Source: Lewinellaceae bacterium
Lineage (GTDB): Bacteria > Bacteroidota > Bacteroidia > Chitinophagales > Saprospiraceae
Assembly (NCBI GenBank): GCA_016713985.1
Contig: JADJOD010000003.1
Span: 1-64,000, forward strand
Length of the DNA: 64,000 bases
Direction of reading: 5' to 3'
Made by a program: the position numbers and the translations under genes. A model generated the notes under the pieces. That model had not been told where the DNA came from, searched no databases, and was given only the letters and a program-made list of their open reading frames with translations. Positions 7,985-17,657 of the stretch are shown here, in pieces; the first letter of the stretch is position 1, and each line of letters starts with the position of its first letter.

Positions 7985-10900
7985 ATGAAAAAAACTGGTT
8001 TACTGATCAGCCTCCTGTTCATCCTGCTGATCGTAGGAAAAAATAGCGCTCAATCGCTTGCTTGTAATGACCTCATTCAAGTCGCGCTGGATGAAAATTG
8101 TACCTATACCCTGGTCCCGGATGATGTTCTGGAAGGTACTATATTCAGCGACTGCGTGGTGGAATTAGACAAAACCGTTCCTTTTGGTACCGGCCCCTGG
8201 GTCGCGCCCGTGCTCGGCCAGGCCGACATTGGCAACACCTATATGGTGCGTGTAAAGCATGTGCCCTCCGGCAATATCTGCTGGGGCAATGTCAAAGTGG
8301 AAGACAAATTGCCGCCGCTTTTGGCCTGCAACGGGTTGAGCACGATCGACCTCAATGGGCCCGGCCCGCTCACCGTTTCCACCGCCGATCTGTCCATAAC
8401 TGCCGCAGATGCCTGTGGGGCCACAACGCTTGCTCCCGCCACGGTACAATATGATTGTGCCAATCTGGGAGTCAATACCCTTCAATTGAGCGCTACCGAC
8501 GCTTATGGCAATACCTCAACCTGCCTGCATTCGGTACTGGTTACCAATTCGGCGAATTGCGAGACCTGTGTAAACGAATGCCCGGAATCGGTTACAGTCA
8601 CCTACGATGAAGGAAGTAACAACCTGTATCCCGCTTTTCAGAACAACGACTGGAGTGCTTTCGATACATTTGGCAATGCCCTGTTCGATATGGCTTGTAC
8701 CTATGTCGATTCAACCTATACAGTTGATTTTCAGGTTGGTACAGCAGGGCAAAGTTGGTTTTTACGACAATGGCAGTGGACCGACGGCGCCGGACAGTCC
8801 GTCACCTGCGAACAGTCCATCGTATTCCCGACCACACACACCGTAACGGTACAGGGCAGGGTATATCTCGATACCGACGACGATTGTATTTCCGACGCCG
8901 GGGAGCAGGGCGTTCAGCATTTTGTATTGACGCTCACCAAGTTGCCTTCCGGCGTTTCGGATACCATTTATCCGGCACCTGACGGCACCTACGCCAAAGA
9001 CATTTTATTCAGCGTGCTGGACGTGTCGGCCCAACTGCACCTGGTGCTGCCCGCCAATGTGAACCCGGTGTGTCCTACCGCCCTGAATATTCCGAATTCA
9101 ACCGCTACTCCCACCTATAACTTTGACATGGGCTTGCAGTCCAACGGCGATTGCCCGATCATGCAGGTGGATTTGGGGAATTTGTTTACCCGCCGTTGCG
9201 CCACCAATTTTTTTAAGGTAAATTACTGCAACGTCGGTCTGGATACGGCTTACGGCGCCTTTGTGACGGTCAATCTCGATCCGTTGATCAGTCTGGAATC
9301 CGCTGATTTGCCCTTTACCGTTGCCGGGCCGGATAATATTTACACCTTCCAACTGGGCGACGTTCCGCCGTTTCACTGCGGCTCCATCGGGATACACGCC
9401 ATGGTGAGTTGCGACGCCGTGCCGGGGCAAACATTGTGCAACGAAGCGTATATCTTTCCGGATGTGCCCTGCAACGGCGCCTGGCAGGGTCCGCTGGTGA
9501 CGGCCAAAACCTATTGTCTGGGTGATTCGGTGGGCCTGGAATTAAAAAACACGGGCTTGCAAAACATGACGGCGCCACTGAATTACATCGTGATAGAAGA
9601 CTTTATCATGTACAAAGACGGCCCGTTCCAGTTAGATGCCGGTGATGCCATTACGATCAAAACGCCGGCAAACGGCGCCACCTGGCGCATCGAAGCCGAA
9701 CAAACGCCGGGATTCCCTGTGCCCGGATTGGTTGCTGCGGCCATCGAAGGTTGTGGCGGATTAAACACCCCCGGCTTGATCAATGTATACGCACAAAGCG
9801 ACAACGCGATCACCTATGATCAGGATTGTAGCGAAGTAGTGGCTTCCTGCGATCCCAACGACAAAACCGCCGTACCGCTCGGATTTGGCGATCAACATCT
9901 GATCCGCGCCAACGAAGTGATAGAGTACAAAATCCGCTTTCAAAATACCGGCACCGATACCGCTTTTCAGGTGGTCATTGTGGATACCCTTTCTCCGCTG
10001 CTGGATGCGCGTACGCTGGAGACCGGAGCGTCCAGTCACCCGTATCACCTGGAAATTTACCCCGGAGGTATCCTGCATTTTGTGTTCCGACCTATTGCCC
10101 TGCCCGACAGCAATATCAACGAAGTTGCTTCACACGGGTATGTCAAATACAAAATCGCGCAACAACCCGATTTGCCCGACGGGACGGTGATTGAAAATAC
10201 CGCAGCCATATATTTTGATGAAAACGAACCGGTTTTCACCAATACGGCCTTTCATACCATCGGTTATCCTTTTGTACATTACGATTCACTCGTTTATTCC
10301 GCCCAAACCCGTCCGCCCTCCTGCAACGGCTTCGCGGATGGCGCCATCTTTATCCAGGTGACGGGCGGCGTGACGCCCTATTCGTTCCACTGGAGCAACC
10401 CGAATTTACAGGGGGATTCTTTGACCGGACTTCCCGCAGGCACTTACCAACTGACCTTAACCGATAGCCACGGCGGCCAACTTTTGCGAACTTTTGAATT
10501 GATCGGACCCGCTCCGCTGGTGCTGACCATGAATTCCACACCCGCGCTGGCCAATGAAAACAACGGCGCCGCATCCGCAGCGGTATCCGGTGGCACGGGC
10601 ACGTACACTTACCTTTGGAATACCGGGGCGACTACGGAAAGTATCTCCAACCTGCCGGCCGGCACTTATACGGTTGTGGTGACGGATGCCAACGGTTGCA
10701 CCCAGGCCAATTCAGTTGTGGTGGAACAGGCGGTTGCCACGGACGAACCCGGAATCTTGTCCCGCATTCAGGTATGGCCCAACCCGGCACACGACCGGAT
10801 CATGCTGGACCTCCACCGGGTGCTGCCGCAATTGCTGCGCCTGGACGTGTTAAGCGCCGATGGAAGAGTATTGCAGCAATTCAGAATCAACGAGTTACAA

Positions 10901-11008
10901 CCACTCCTTGCCCTGAATCTGGAAAATGATCAAACCGGCGGACTGATCCTGCTGGTGCTGCATGGCCGCGATGGCAGCATGTTCACGGAGAAAATTGTGG
11001 TTCGGTAA
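7985..11008 (+). CDS. Large surface protein: DUF7619-like domain, SprB repeats, T9SS type A domain
   Basis: 1007 residues with a clear signal peptide (ending NSAQ at 23). Residues ~25-600 are Cys-containing beta domains, including an HYR-like stretch near 95-200. Around residue 620 the motif CDPNDKTA begins a conserved DUF11/DUF7619-like repeat domain of ~140 residues. Two SprB-type repeats follow (near 777 and 853; ISNLPAGTYTVVVTDANGC is diagnostic). The C-terminus from ~930 (VWPNPAHDR) is a type A T9SS sorting domain. It is therefore an outer-surface or released protein, probably an adhesin by analogy with SprB of gliding bacteria; substrate unknown. A strong terminator follows at 11060. 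Confidence 0.85.
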   Translation: MKKTGLLISLLFILLIVGKNSAQSLACNDLIQVALDENCTYTLVPDDVLEGTIFSDCVVELDKTVPFGTGPWVAPVLGQADIGNTYMVRVKHVPSGNICWGNVKVEDKLPPLLACNGLSTIDLNGPGPLTVSTADLSITAADACGATTLAPATVQYDCANLGVNTLQLSATDAYGNTSTCLHSVLVTNSANCETCVNECPESVTVTYDEGSNNLYPAFQNNDWSAFDTFGNALFDMACTYVDSTYTVDFQVGTAGQSWFLRQWQWTDGAGQSVTCEQSIVFPTTHTVTVQGRVYLDTDDDCISDAGEQGVQHFVLTLTKLPSGVSDTIYPAPDGTYAKDILFSVLDVSAQLHLVLPANVNPVCPTALNIPNSTATPTYNFDMGLQSNGDCPIMQVDLGNLFTRRCATNFFKVNYCNVGLDTAYGAFVTVNLDPLISLESADLPFTVAGPDNIYTFQLGDVPPFHCGSIGIHAMVSCDAVPGQTLCNEAYIFPDVPCNGAWQGPLVTAKTYCLGDSVGLELKNTGLQNMTAPLNYIVIEDFIMYKDGPFQLDAGDAITIKTPANGATWRIEAEQTPGFPVPGLVAAAIEGCGGLNTPGLINVYAQSDNAITYDQDCSEVVASCDPNDKTAVPLGFGDQHLIRANEVIEYKIRFQNTGTDTAFQVVIVDTLSPLLDARTLETGASSHPYHLEIYPGGILHFVFRPIALPDSNINEVASHGYVKYKIAQQPDLPDGTVIENTAAIYFDENEPVFTNTAFHTIGYPFVHYDSLVYSAQTRPPSCNGFADGAIFIQVTGGVTPYSFHWSNPNLQGDSLTGLPAGTYQLTLTDSHGGQLLRTFELIGPAPLVLTMNSTPALANENNGAASAAVSGGTGTYTYLWNTGATTESISNLPAGTYTVVVTDANGCTQANSVVVEQAVATDEPGILSRIQVWPNPAHDRIMLDLHRVLPQLLRLDVLSADGRVLQQFRINELQPLLALNLENDQTGGLILLVLHGRDGSMFTEKIVVR

Positions 11009-11059
11009 AGGGGCGGTAATTTCGTTACAACCAGGTACACGCTTTCTTGGGTTTAAAAG

Positions 11060-11113
11060 CCGGTCCGGGATGTTTTTTGAGCTAAACTCAAGCATCCCGG
11101 GCCGGTTTTTTTT
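11060..11113 (+). terminator. Rho-independent terminator after the surface protein
   Basis: A 13-base stem (CCGGTCCGGGATG with CATCCCGGGCCGG, one T-G pair) with a 20-base loop is followed directly by eight T residues (11106-11113), 50 bases after the stop codon at 11008. Confidence 0.85.
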
Positions 11114-11149
11114 GGGGTAGTTGTTCCGGTAGAACGGAGGGATGGTCCA

Positions 11150-11168
11150 CGCAAGGCGGAGCCTTGCG
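11150..11168. repeat. Short perfect hairpin CGCAAGGC-GGA-GCCTTGCG
   Basis: An 8-base perfect stem with a 3-base loop in the spacer between the surface protein terminator and the MFS gene. No T-run follows, so it is not a terminator; it may be a small repetitive palindrome. Confidence 0.4.
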
Positions 11169-11274
11169 CGAGCGGCATTGAATATTTTTTGCTTTCAAAT
11201 TGCCAAATTTTACAATGTGCAATGCCCAATTTTCATGATTCAATTAATCGTGATATCCTACCTTCACCCCCTCT

Positions 11275-12471
11275 ATGCCAACATCCTTTTTCTCCCGCTC
11301 CCTCACCAAAGTCACGACCAATTTAAGCCTGTTTTTCCGCCACCGGCTGGCCCTCGCCACGGGCCTCACCTTTGCCGCCGACAGCCTGATGTTCGGCAGT
11401 TGGGTGGCGCATATCCCACACGTAAAAACTGCGCTGGGCATGAACGATGCCCAACTCGGGCTTGCGTTGTTCGGCATACCCATCGGCTTGCTGATTATGA
11501 ACCCTTTTTCAGCGGGTTTTATCGCGCGTTTCGGGCTGGCGCGTACGACGGTGGGCGGCACACTCGCCATGGCTGTGGCCTTCGCCCTGCCCATCTGGAT
11601 GCCGGACCGCTGGTCGCTGATGCTGGCTCTGGCCATTGTAGGGGCTGCCGTGGCGCTGGTGAACGTGGCGATGAATACCTGCGCCACCAACATCGAACGG
11701 GCTGACGGCGTGTACATTATGTCCAGCTGCCACGGCATGTGGAGCCTCGGCGGCATGACGGGCTCGGGCACGGCGGCAGCGCTGATCGCAGCGGGGGTGT
11801 CGCCGCAGATACACCTGACGGTACTGGCCGGACTGGTGATATTAGCCACGGTGACCGGTTTGCGGCCGGCATTGATGAAGGTGCCCGAAGAACGCTCCTC
11901 CGGCGGGGGCGGCGGATCCAAATTCACCCTGCCCAACCGCGACTTGCTGCTGATGATTTTTATCGGACTCACGGTGAGCCTGAGTGAAGGGGTGGCTTTC
12001 GACTGGAGCGCCGTGTACCTGCGCGACGACCTGGGCGCCCGGGCGCAAATTGCGGCGCTGGGTTTTACGTGTTTTTCCATGACCATGATGGCGATGCGGT
12101 TCACGGGCGACATATTGATTCCGCGTTTTGGTGAGCGCAACATGTTGTTTTTCAGCGCATTATTTACAATTTTAGCCTTACTGGTCGTGATCGTGGCGCC
12201 CAACCCTGCGACGGGTATATTCGGCTTTTTGATGCTCGGCGCCGGTGTGGCATTGGGCGCCCCGATCCTGTTTAATGCCGCCGCGCGGGTGCCGGGCCTG
12301 GCGCCGGGTGCGGGTCTGGCGACGTACGCGACTTTCAGTTTTATCGGTTTTTTGGCCGGACCGCCGGTGATCGGTTTTGTCGGGGAAAAATACGGGCTGC
12401 ATATCGGATTCGTTCTGGTGGCAGTGCTGGCGTTGTTGTCCGTAGCGGCGATCCGGCGGGTGAAATTGTGA
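11275..12471 (+). CDS. MFS transporter, YbjJ-like
   Basis: 398 residues with about 12 hydrophobic helices and the major-facilitator pattern. The N-terminal half carries 'GSWVAHIPHVKTALGM', 'ALFGIPIGLLIMNPF' and 'MNTCATNIERADG', typical of the YbjJ/fucose-permease-like branch of MFS. The linker between halves holds a Gly-rich run (EERSSGGGGGS). The C-terminal half includes 'GDILIPRFGERN'. It acts in the inner membrane; the substrate cannot be read from sequence. The ATG at 11275 begins a short basic leader before helix 1. It stands alone: the upstream gene ends in a terminator and the downstream gene has its own 200-base spacer. Confidence 0.8.
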   Translation: MPTSFFSRSLTKVTTNLSLFFRHRLALATGLTFAADSLMFGSWVAHIPHVKTALGMNDAQLGLALFGIPIGLLIMNPFSAGFIARFGLARTTVGGTLAMAVAFALPIWMPDRWSLMLALAIVGAAVALVNVAMNTCATNIERADGVYIMSSCHGMWSLGGMTGSGTAAALIAAGVSPQIHLTVLAGLVILATVTGLRPALMKVPEERSSGGGGGSKFTLPNRDLLLMIFIGLTVSLSEGVAFDWSAVYLRDDLGARAQIAALGFTCFSMTMMAMRFTGDILIPRFGERNMLFFSALFTILALLVVIVAPNPATGIFGFLMLGAGVALGAPILFNAAARVPGLAPGAGLATYATFSFIGFLAGPPVIGFVGEKYGLHIGFVLVAVLALLSVAAIRRVKL

Positions 12472-12684
12472 CGCGGATGAATGGACCGGGCGACCGGAAC
12501 GGTGGCAAATAATTTCTTTCACAGACTTCCCGGGCCGACGCAACGGTTTCTTCGTTTTTGTCGTGTAGGAAAGAAACTTCCGGGCGCCTGAGTGGACGTA
12601 ATCCAGGCAAAACCAGGTAAATTTGGCCTGCCGGCCGTGAACAACACGCGCCCTGAATGGTTTGGCAGCCCTTGTAACCCAAAA

Positions 12685-15021
12685 ATGATGAAACACAGCT
12701 ACACCCTTTTTCTGACCTTGTTTGTCGCCGTCGCCCTCCGCGCCCAACCGAGCCCCTGCGGTTCAACGCCGGATATGACCTCTTTCTGCGACCAGGCCTG
12801 TATCATTTGCGATATCGACGGTTTTACGGGCATCAACAGCGACCCGCAGCAAGGTGAAGCGCCGCCGGGTTTTTGCACCACCGAAGTGCACCACATGCAA
12901 TGGATCGGTTTTATCGCGGGCAGCGCCAACCTCACCCTGGAAGTCAGTGTGTTTAATTGCCAGATCGGCGAAGGATTAGAGATCGGTATTTATCAAAGTT
13001 TTGATTGTGAGACCTTTCAATTAGTGTCCAATTGTGATACCGATATTCCCAATAACACCACGGGCGTTTTTACCAATACCGTTCCGCTGACCATCGGGCA
13101 GTACTACTTTTTTGTGATGGACGGCAGCCAGGGCGACGTCTGCAACTACACGGTAAAAGTGGTGAATGGCACCACCAACGTTTCGGCGCTCACCACCTCC
13201 GGCGTTTTGGCGGGCGATACGAAAGCCTGTGTTGAAACACCCAGCACCTTTAGCCTCGATGCACCCGTCGGCGCCACGTTTTTTGAATGGACCCTGAACG
13301 GCAATCACCTTTCTTCCGGCCTGGATACAAGCATCACGGTGAACTGGATCACCCCCGGCACCTACAACCTCTGCGTATCGGCTTCCAATACCTGCGACAC
13401 GGCCGCCCCGGTGTGCCAAACCGTTGTAATTGAGGGAATTGCGCCGACGCTGATCAACAGTGCGATCTGTGCGGGAGATTGTTTCGATGTTGCCGACACG
13501 CTGTTGTGTGATGCCGGCTTTTATGAATTTCATTACACCGGCGCAAATGGTTGCGACAGCCTCGTGCAGGTAAATCTCGAAATCGTGCCGTCCGTATCCT
13601 CCCAACTCGACCTGATCATTTGTGAAGGTGATAGTATCTATATCGGCGGGCAGGCTTATTTTGAAACCGGGCAGTTTCAAAAAACGCTGCTTTCCCATAG
13701 CGGCTGCGACAGCATTGTCAGCCTTGATTTACAGGTCATTGTGTGTGAAATTCAGGGAGATTTTGCGACTGAACCCGCAGTATGTTACCAGACAAGCACC
13801 GGCGCCCTGACGTTTTCCATTCAGGACGGTACACCCCCGTTTAACTATTCCTGGGAACACATTGGCTCCGGCATGCCTTCCGGCACGGGGGCCATCGCCG
13901 CCCTGAATGTCACCGAAACGATTGCCAACCTGCCGGCCGGGACGTATTTCATCACCATTTCCGACGGTTTTGGCAACGACGTGATCCTGTTTGGCGACGT
14001 CACCGAGCCGCCGCCGCTTGTTTCTCAAATACAACTCAGTGATTATCAGGGTTTTCAGCTCGCCTGTTTTGGCGGAATGGACGGCACGGCCGATTTGTTG
14101 TTGTCGGGTGGGGTAGCCCCGTACAGCCTGCTGTGGGATGGCGGAAGTACATCGGCGCATGTAGACAACCTGAAAGCCGGCGTTTACCAATGCACGGTCA
14201 CGGATGCAAGTGGTTGCACCCTGCTCGTTCAAACCGAACTCCTGTCCCCGGAAGAATTGATTTTTGACGCGCAATTCGACGGCCCCGGCTGCGAGGGGGT
14301 GAATACGGGCAACATTCGCGTCCTGTCGGCTTCCGGCGGTGTGGCGCCTTATGTCTATGACCTGTCCGGCAAAGGTTTTGGCAGCGAAACGGAGTTTTCG
14401 GGCCTGATTCCCGGCGATTATATCCTTACGATCCGCGACGCCAACGGCTGCACCCGGGCGGATAGCGCCACATTTGTCACTCCCCTTATTCCGGAAATCG
14501 ACCTGGGCCCCGACCTGACCATCGATCTGGGTGAAAGCACCCTCGTTCAGTTGGTGGCCAACGCGCCGCTCGACACCTTTATCTGGTCGCCGCAGCCCGG
14601 TCTTTCCTGTTACAACTGCCCCGAACCCGAGGCCACACCCTATACCACCACCACTTATGTGCTCGACGTAACGGCGCCGGGAGGGTGCACCGATTCCGAC
14701 AGCCTGACGGTGCGGGTGTTGATCAAACGCGACGTTTATGTGCCGAACACCTTCAGCCCCAACGACGATGGCATCAACGAGATGTTTACGGTTTACGGCG
14801 GCCCGGAGGTGTTGAAAATCAATACGTTACAAGTGTATTCCCGCTGGGGTGAATTGTTGTTTCAAAGAGACGGCCTCGATGCCAACGACGAGCAGCGGGG
14901 TTGGGACGGCACTTACCGCGGCAAAGCCCTGCCGCCGGGTGTATTTACCTGGCAGGCAGAAATTGCGTTTGTCGACGGCGTCGTTTTGTTGTACAAGGGA
15001 AGTATCACGATCCTGCGTTGA
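12685..15021 (+). CDS. Surface protein with T9SS type B (CHU_C) sorting domain
   Basis: I place the start at 12685 (MMKHSYTLFLTLFVAVALRAQ), which gives a signal peptide; the open frame extends upstream to 12592 but that part is not signal-like. The product is about 778 residues. The N-terminal ~190 residues are a Cys-rich lectin-like module (CDQACIICDIDGFTG) also seen at the start of the 19970-24254 protein. Then come Ig/PKD-like domains and SprB-like repeats near 473 and 548 (SGGVAPYSLLW, SGGVAPYVYDLSG). From ~685 the sequence YVPNTFSPNDDGINE starts a gliding-motility-associated C-terminal domain (TIGR04131), the type B T9SS signal. A surface adhesin role is likely but unproven. A TAAATTTG box lies at 12618, without a good -33 box. 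Confidence 0.85.
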   Translation: MMKHSYTLFLTLFVAVALRAQPSPCGSTPDMTSFCDQACIICDIDGFTGINSDPQQGEAPPGFCTTEVHHMQWIGFIAGSANLTLEVSVFNCQIGEGLEIGIYQSFDCETFQLVSNCDTDIPNNTTGVFTNTVPLTIGQYYFFVMDGSQGDVCNYTVKVVNGTTNVSALTTSGVLAGDTKACVETPSTFSLDAPVGATFFEWTLNGNHLSSGLDTSITVNWITPGTYNLCVSASNTCDTAAPVCQTVVIEGIAPTLINSAICAGDCFDVADTLLCDAGFYEFHYTGANGCDSLVQVNLEIVPSVSSQLDLIICEGDSIYIGGQAYFETGQFQKTLLSHSGCDSIVSLDLQVIVCEIQGDFATEPAVCYQTSTGALTFSIQDGTPPFNYSWEHIGSGMPSGTGAIAALNVTETIANLPAGTYFITISDGFGNDVILFGDVTEPPPLVSQIQLSDYQGFQLACFGGMDGTADLLLSGGVAPYSLLWDGGSTSAHVDNLKAGVYQCTVTDASGCTLLVQTELLSPEELIFDAQFDGPGCEGVNTGNIRVLSASGGVAPYVYDLSGKGFGSETEFSGLIPGDYILTIRDANGCTRADSATFVTPLIPEIDLGPDLTIDLGESTLVQLVANAPLDTFIWSPQPGLSCYNCPEPEATPYTTTTYVLDVTAPGGCTDSDSLTVRVLIKRDVYVPNTFSPNDDGINEMFTVYGGPEVLKINTLQVYSRWGELLFQRDGLDANDEQRGWDGTYRGKALPPGVFTWQAEIAFVDGVVLLYKGSITILR

Positions 15022-15027
15022 GCGGGC

Positions 15028-15999
15028 TTATTTCAGCGGGCGTTTTTTGATGATCCCGCCGCGGGCATCCAGCACGTTGGTCATGACGACAAAGGCGTTG
15101 GGGTCAATTTTGTCCACTTCCGCCTGCAATTTGGCGATTTCCAGCCGGGTGACGACCGTAAAAACGATGTCGCTGGGGTCCTGTTTTTCGCCGGATTTGC
15201 CATACCCGCGTTTGCCGCTGTAAACGGTTACGCCGCGCCCGAGTTTTTTAACGATCATAGCCCTGACCTCCGCGTGGTGGGTGGAAATAATGGTGACGCC
15301 GATGTATTCCTCGATGCCTTCCACGATAAAATCGACCGTTTTGGAAGCGGAAATGTAGGTCAGCATGGAATACAGGGCCGATTCCAGCGACAGCAAATAG
15401 GCCGCTGCGGCGAAAATGACAACGTTGAAGAGCAGGATCACGTCGCCGATGCTGAGGCCCGTTTTTTTACTGACATAAATGGCCAGCACCTCCGTGCCGT
15501 CGATCACCGCTCCGCCGCGTACCGCCAAACCGATACCCGCGCCGAGGAAAAAACCGCCGAAAATGGCCACCAGCAGTTTGTCGGACGTGACCACGGGATA
15601 TTGGATCAGGGCCACTGCCAGGGCCAGTCCGGTGATGGCCAGTATGCTTTTTAACGCAAACGAACGCCCGATCTGCGTGAACCCCAGGGCGATAAACGGC
15701 AGGTTGATCAGCAGCAGCAAAACGGATAAGGAAATGCCGGATACGGCATTGACAATCAAGGAGATGCCGGTAACGCCGCCGTCGATGAAATGATTCGGAA
15801 TAAGAAAACCTTTCAGGCCGAGCCCCGCAGTAAGAACGCCGAGCGACATAAAAAAGCCGCTTTTGGTCCAGTACCACAGATCGGCTTTAAAAAACCGGAA
15901 TTCTTTGGCCACCCGGTAAGGGGTAACGATTATATCGGATGCCTCTCCAAGGCGGCGTCGCACGGAGCGAACGAGGAGATCGTAGAGGAATTTATGCAT
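15028..15999 (-). CDS. YitT family membrane protein (DUF161/DUF2179)
   Basis: 323 residues. After a ~40-residue cytoplasmic leader there are five or six hydrophobic helices with the YitT signature (GLKGFLIPNHFIDGGVTGIS, GAGIGLAVRGGAVIDGTE). The last ~90 residues form a soluble DUF2179 domain (GRGVTVYSGKRGYGKSGEKQ; FVVMTNVLDARG), a fold related to PII-like/ACT sensors. Family function is not established; a small-molecule permease or channel is commonly suggested. It is convergent with the surface protein that ends 6 bases away, with no terminator hairpin between them. Confidence 0.88.
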   Translation of the reverse strand: MHKFLYDLLVRSVRRRLGEASDIIVTPYRVAKEFRFFKADLWYWTKSGFFMSLGVLTAGLGLKGFLIPNHFIDGGVTGISLIVNAVSGISLSVLLLLINLPFIALGFTQIGRSFALKSILAITGLALAVALIQYPVVTSDKLLVAIFGGFFLGAGIGLAVRGGAVIDGTEVLAIYVSKKTGLSIGDVILLFNVVIFAAAAYLLSLESALYSMLTYISASKTVDFIVEGIEEYIGVTIISTHHAEVRAMIVKKLGRGVTVYSGKRGYGKSGEKQDPSDIVFTVVTRLEIAKLQAEVDKIDPNAFVVMTNVLDARGGIIKKRPLK

Positions 16000-16121
16000 C
16001 GGCTTTTAAGAGTAAATGTACCTGCAAGGAAATTGTTCAGGCCTAAAGATTGTCTGAATCATTTTAATGATTCAGACAGCCGCAGCGCGGCGAAAGGTTT
16101 GTAGCCAATGTAAAGTAGAAA

Positions 16122-16250
16122 AAATGTACGCCGGATTTCCAAATCCGGCACGATTGCGAGCGATCGCCGGATTTGGAAATCCGGCGTACAAATGCCGGAT
16201 TTGGAAATCCGGCGTACAAATGCCGGATTTGGAAATCCGGCGTACATTTT
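16122..16250. repeat. REPIN-like palindrome array, four units
   Basis: Four copies of the 20-base palindrome GCCGGATTTGGAAATCCGGC: one in inverted orientation at 16130-16149 and three direct at 16166-16185, 16194-16213 and 16222-16241, the last three on a 28-base period with spacer GTACAAAT. The first two units form a perfect 25-base inverted repeat around a 16-base spacer, and the whole block is bounded by AAAATGTACG and CGTACATTTT. The array touches the kdsD stop codon (16250-16252) and might act as its transcript end. It belongs to the same design as the block at 60011. Confidence 0.85.
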
Positions 16251-17281
16251 TACACCAAGCCTTCCCGGATAAGGTCGTGCAAATGCACCATACCTAAGTA
16301 TTTCCCGTCTTCCAGCACCACGAGTTGGGTGATCGAATGCCCGCGCATCAGCGACAGCGCATCGATGGCCAGGGCGTCGGGGCCGATACTTTTGGGGCTT
16401 GCGGAAAGAATATCCCGCGCATGCACCGCCGAAAAATCGCCGCCGCGTTGCAACATCCGGCGCAGGTCGCCGTCGGTGACGATACCCATAAGGTGTTCAT
16501 TTTCATCCAATACCGCCGTGGCGCCGAGGCGTTTGGACGAAATTTCGTGGATAATTTCGGGCAGGCCGGTTGCCGGCCCCACGGCCGGGCGGCCGTGCAG
16601 CGGGTAGAGATCGCGCACCCGCAGGTAAAGTTGTTTGCCCAAGGCGCCGCCGGGGTGGAACTTGGCGAAGTCGTCGGGTGAAAAACCTTTGCAGGCCAGC
16701 AGGGCCACGGCTAAGGCGTCGCCGAGCGCCATTTGTGCGGTGGTGCTGGCCGTCGGGGCGAGGTTGTTGGGGTCGGCTTCCTGTTCCACGGGTGTCCAGA
16801 GCAGGTAGTCGGCCTGGCGGGCCAGGGTGCTTTGCCGGTTGGCCGTCATGGCGATGACGGGGTTGCCGAAGTTTTTGACCAAGGGCACCAGCACCTTGAT
16901 TTCGGCGGTTTCGCCGCTTTTGGAAATACACAAGACGAGGTCGTAGGATCGGATCATGCCCAGGTCGCCGTGAATGGCGTCGGCGGCGTGCAGAAAAAGC
17001 GCGGGGGTGCCGGTAGAGTTGAGTGTGGCGGCGATTTTTTGGGCTACGATGGCGCTTTTGCCGACACCGGTGATCACGAGGCGCCCGGGCGAGGCGGCCA
17101 CGGCTTCCACACAAGACTGAAAATCAGTGGTATCGTCGAGACTTTCGGCCAGCGCCGACAACGTTTCGGCTTCGATACGAATGGTTTGGCGGGCAATGGA
17201 GAGGATGTCAATTTTTGGTTTCAAAATATTTTCTTCCCAATTTTTATTCTGAATTTGAAGATCGTGTACAGGTCTCGCCAA
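16250..17281 (-). CDS. kdsD: Arabinose-5-phosphate isomerase, KpsF/GutQ family
   Basis: 343 residues as opened at 17281. Homologues usually begin near ILSIARQTIRIEAE, so a TTG at 17224 (LKPKIDILSIA) is an alternative start that would give ~324 residues, the normal length. N-terminal SIS domain: TGVGKSAIVAQKIAATLNST binds the sugar phosphate, and HAADAIHGDLGMI holds the conserved His. The segment FHPGGALGKQL links to the C-terminal CBS pair (from ~residue 215). The enzyme converts ribulose-5-phosphate to arabinose-5-phosphate, the first step of Kdo synthesis for lipopolysaccharide, in the cytoplasm. It does not sit with other Kdo genes here. Confidence 0.9.
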   Translation of the reverse strand: MARPVHDLQIQNKNWEENILKPKIDILSIARQTIRIEAETLSALAESLDDTTDFQSCVEAVAASPGRLVITGVGKSAIVAQKIAATLNSTGTPALFLHAADAIHGDLGMIRSYDLVLCISKSGETAEIKVLVPLVKNFGNPVIAMTANRQSTLARQADYLLWTPVEQEADPNNLAPTASTTAQMALGDALAVALLACKGFSPDDFAKFHPGGALGKQLYLRVRDLYPLHGRPAVGPATGLPEIIHEISSKRLGATAVLDENEHLMGIVTDGDLRRMLQRGGDFSAVHARDILSASPKSIGPDALAIDALSLMRGHSITQLVVLEDGKYLGMVHLHDLIREGLV

Positions 17282-17657
17282 ATTATTGGCGGAACATTTG
17301 AATTTTGTTTGAAAAAATATCGCAAAAAACTTGCAGGAGTTTCAGGATTTATTTTTGTATCTTTGGCGGCTTTTTGAAAAAGCCCTCCTTTAAACACATC
17401 GTATTTCCTGAAAAAACAATTGGAGGGGCAAATAATGTACGGCCTCGATGTTTAAAGGTGCAAAGCAAGCGACGTTGAAAGAAAGTGGAGTATTTTTTGT
17501 CCAAAAGTTCTTCCGGATCTTGTTTTATTATTTCAAAAATACTTAATTTCATCGGCTCATTTATTCCCTGCCCGAAAGCCGGCAGGGGTAGTTTCAAACT
17601 AATCATAATTTAGGACACGAGGTTTACAGCCTGGTGATAAAATTAATCGAACAAAAG
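17282..17657. promoter_or_regulatory. Divergent spacer between kdsD and recQ
   Basis: About 375 bases between divergent genes. The plus strand has TATCTTTG at 17358-17365, a perfect TAnnTTTG -7 box, though no TTTG lies at the right distance upstream. A short palindrome GGCTTTTT-G-AAAAAGCC follows at 17368-17384, and CCCTGCC/GGCAGGG arms lie near 17570-17587. A minus-strand frame at 17349-17606 (85 codons) is open but has no recognisable family; I do not call it a gene. Confidence 0.35.

Noticed and set aside
12618..12625. TAAATTTG as promoter of the type B surface protein
   Set aside because: A good -7 box, but no -33 TTTG at 18-21 bases upstream; not listed as a separate feature.
16166..16241. 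CRISPR-like repeat at 28-base period
   Set aside because: The spacers are identical 8-mers, so these are palindromic repeats and not a spacer array.
16059..16297. Short frames coding repeated peptides such as KSGICTPDFQIRR
   Set aside because: They are translations of the palindromic array, which explains the sequence fully.
17349..17606. 85-codon minus-strand ORF between kdsD and recQ
   Set aside because: No family resemblance or promoter, and it crosses palindromes and a plus-strand -7 box; kept as spacer.
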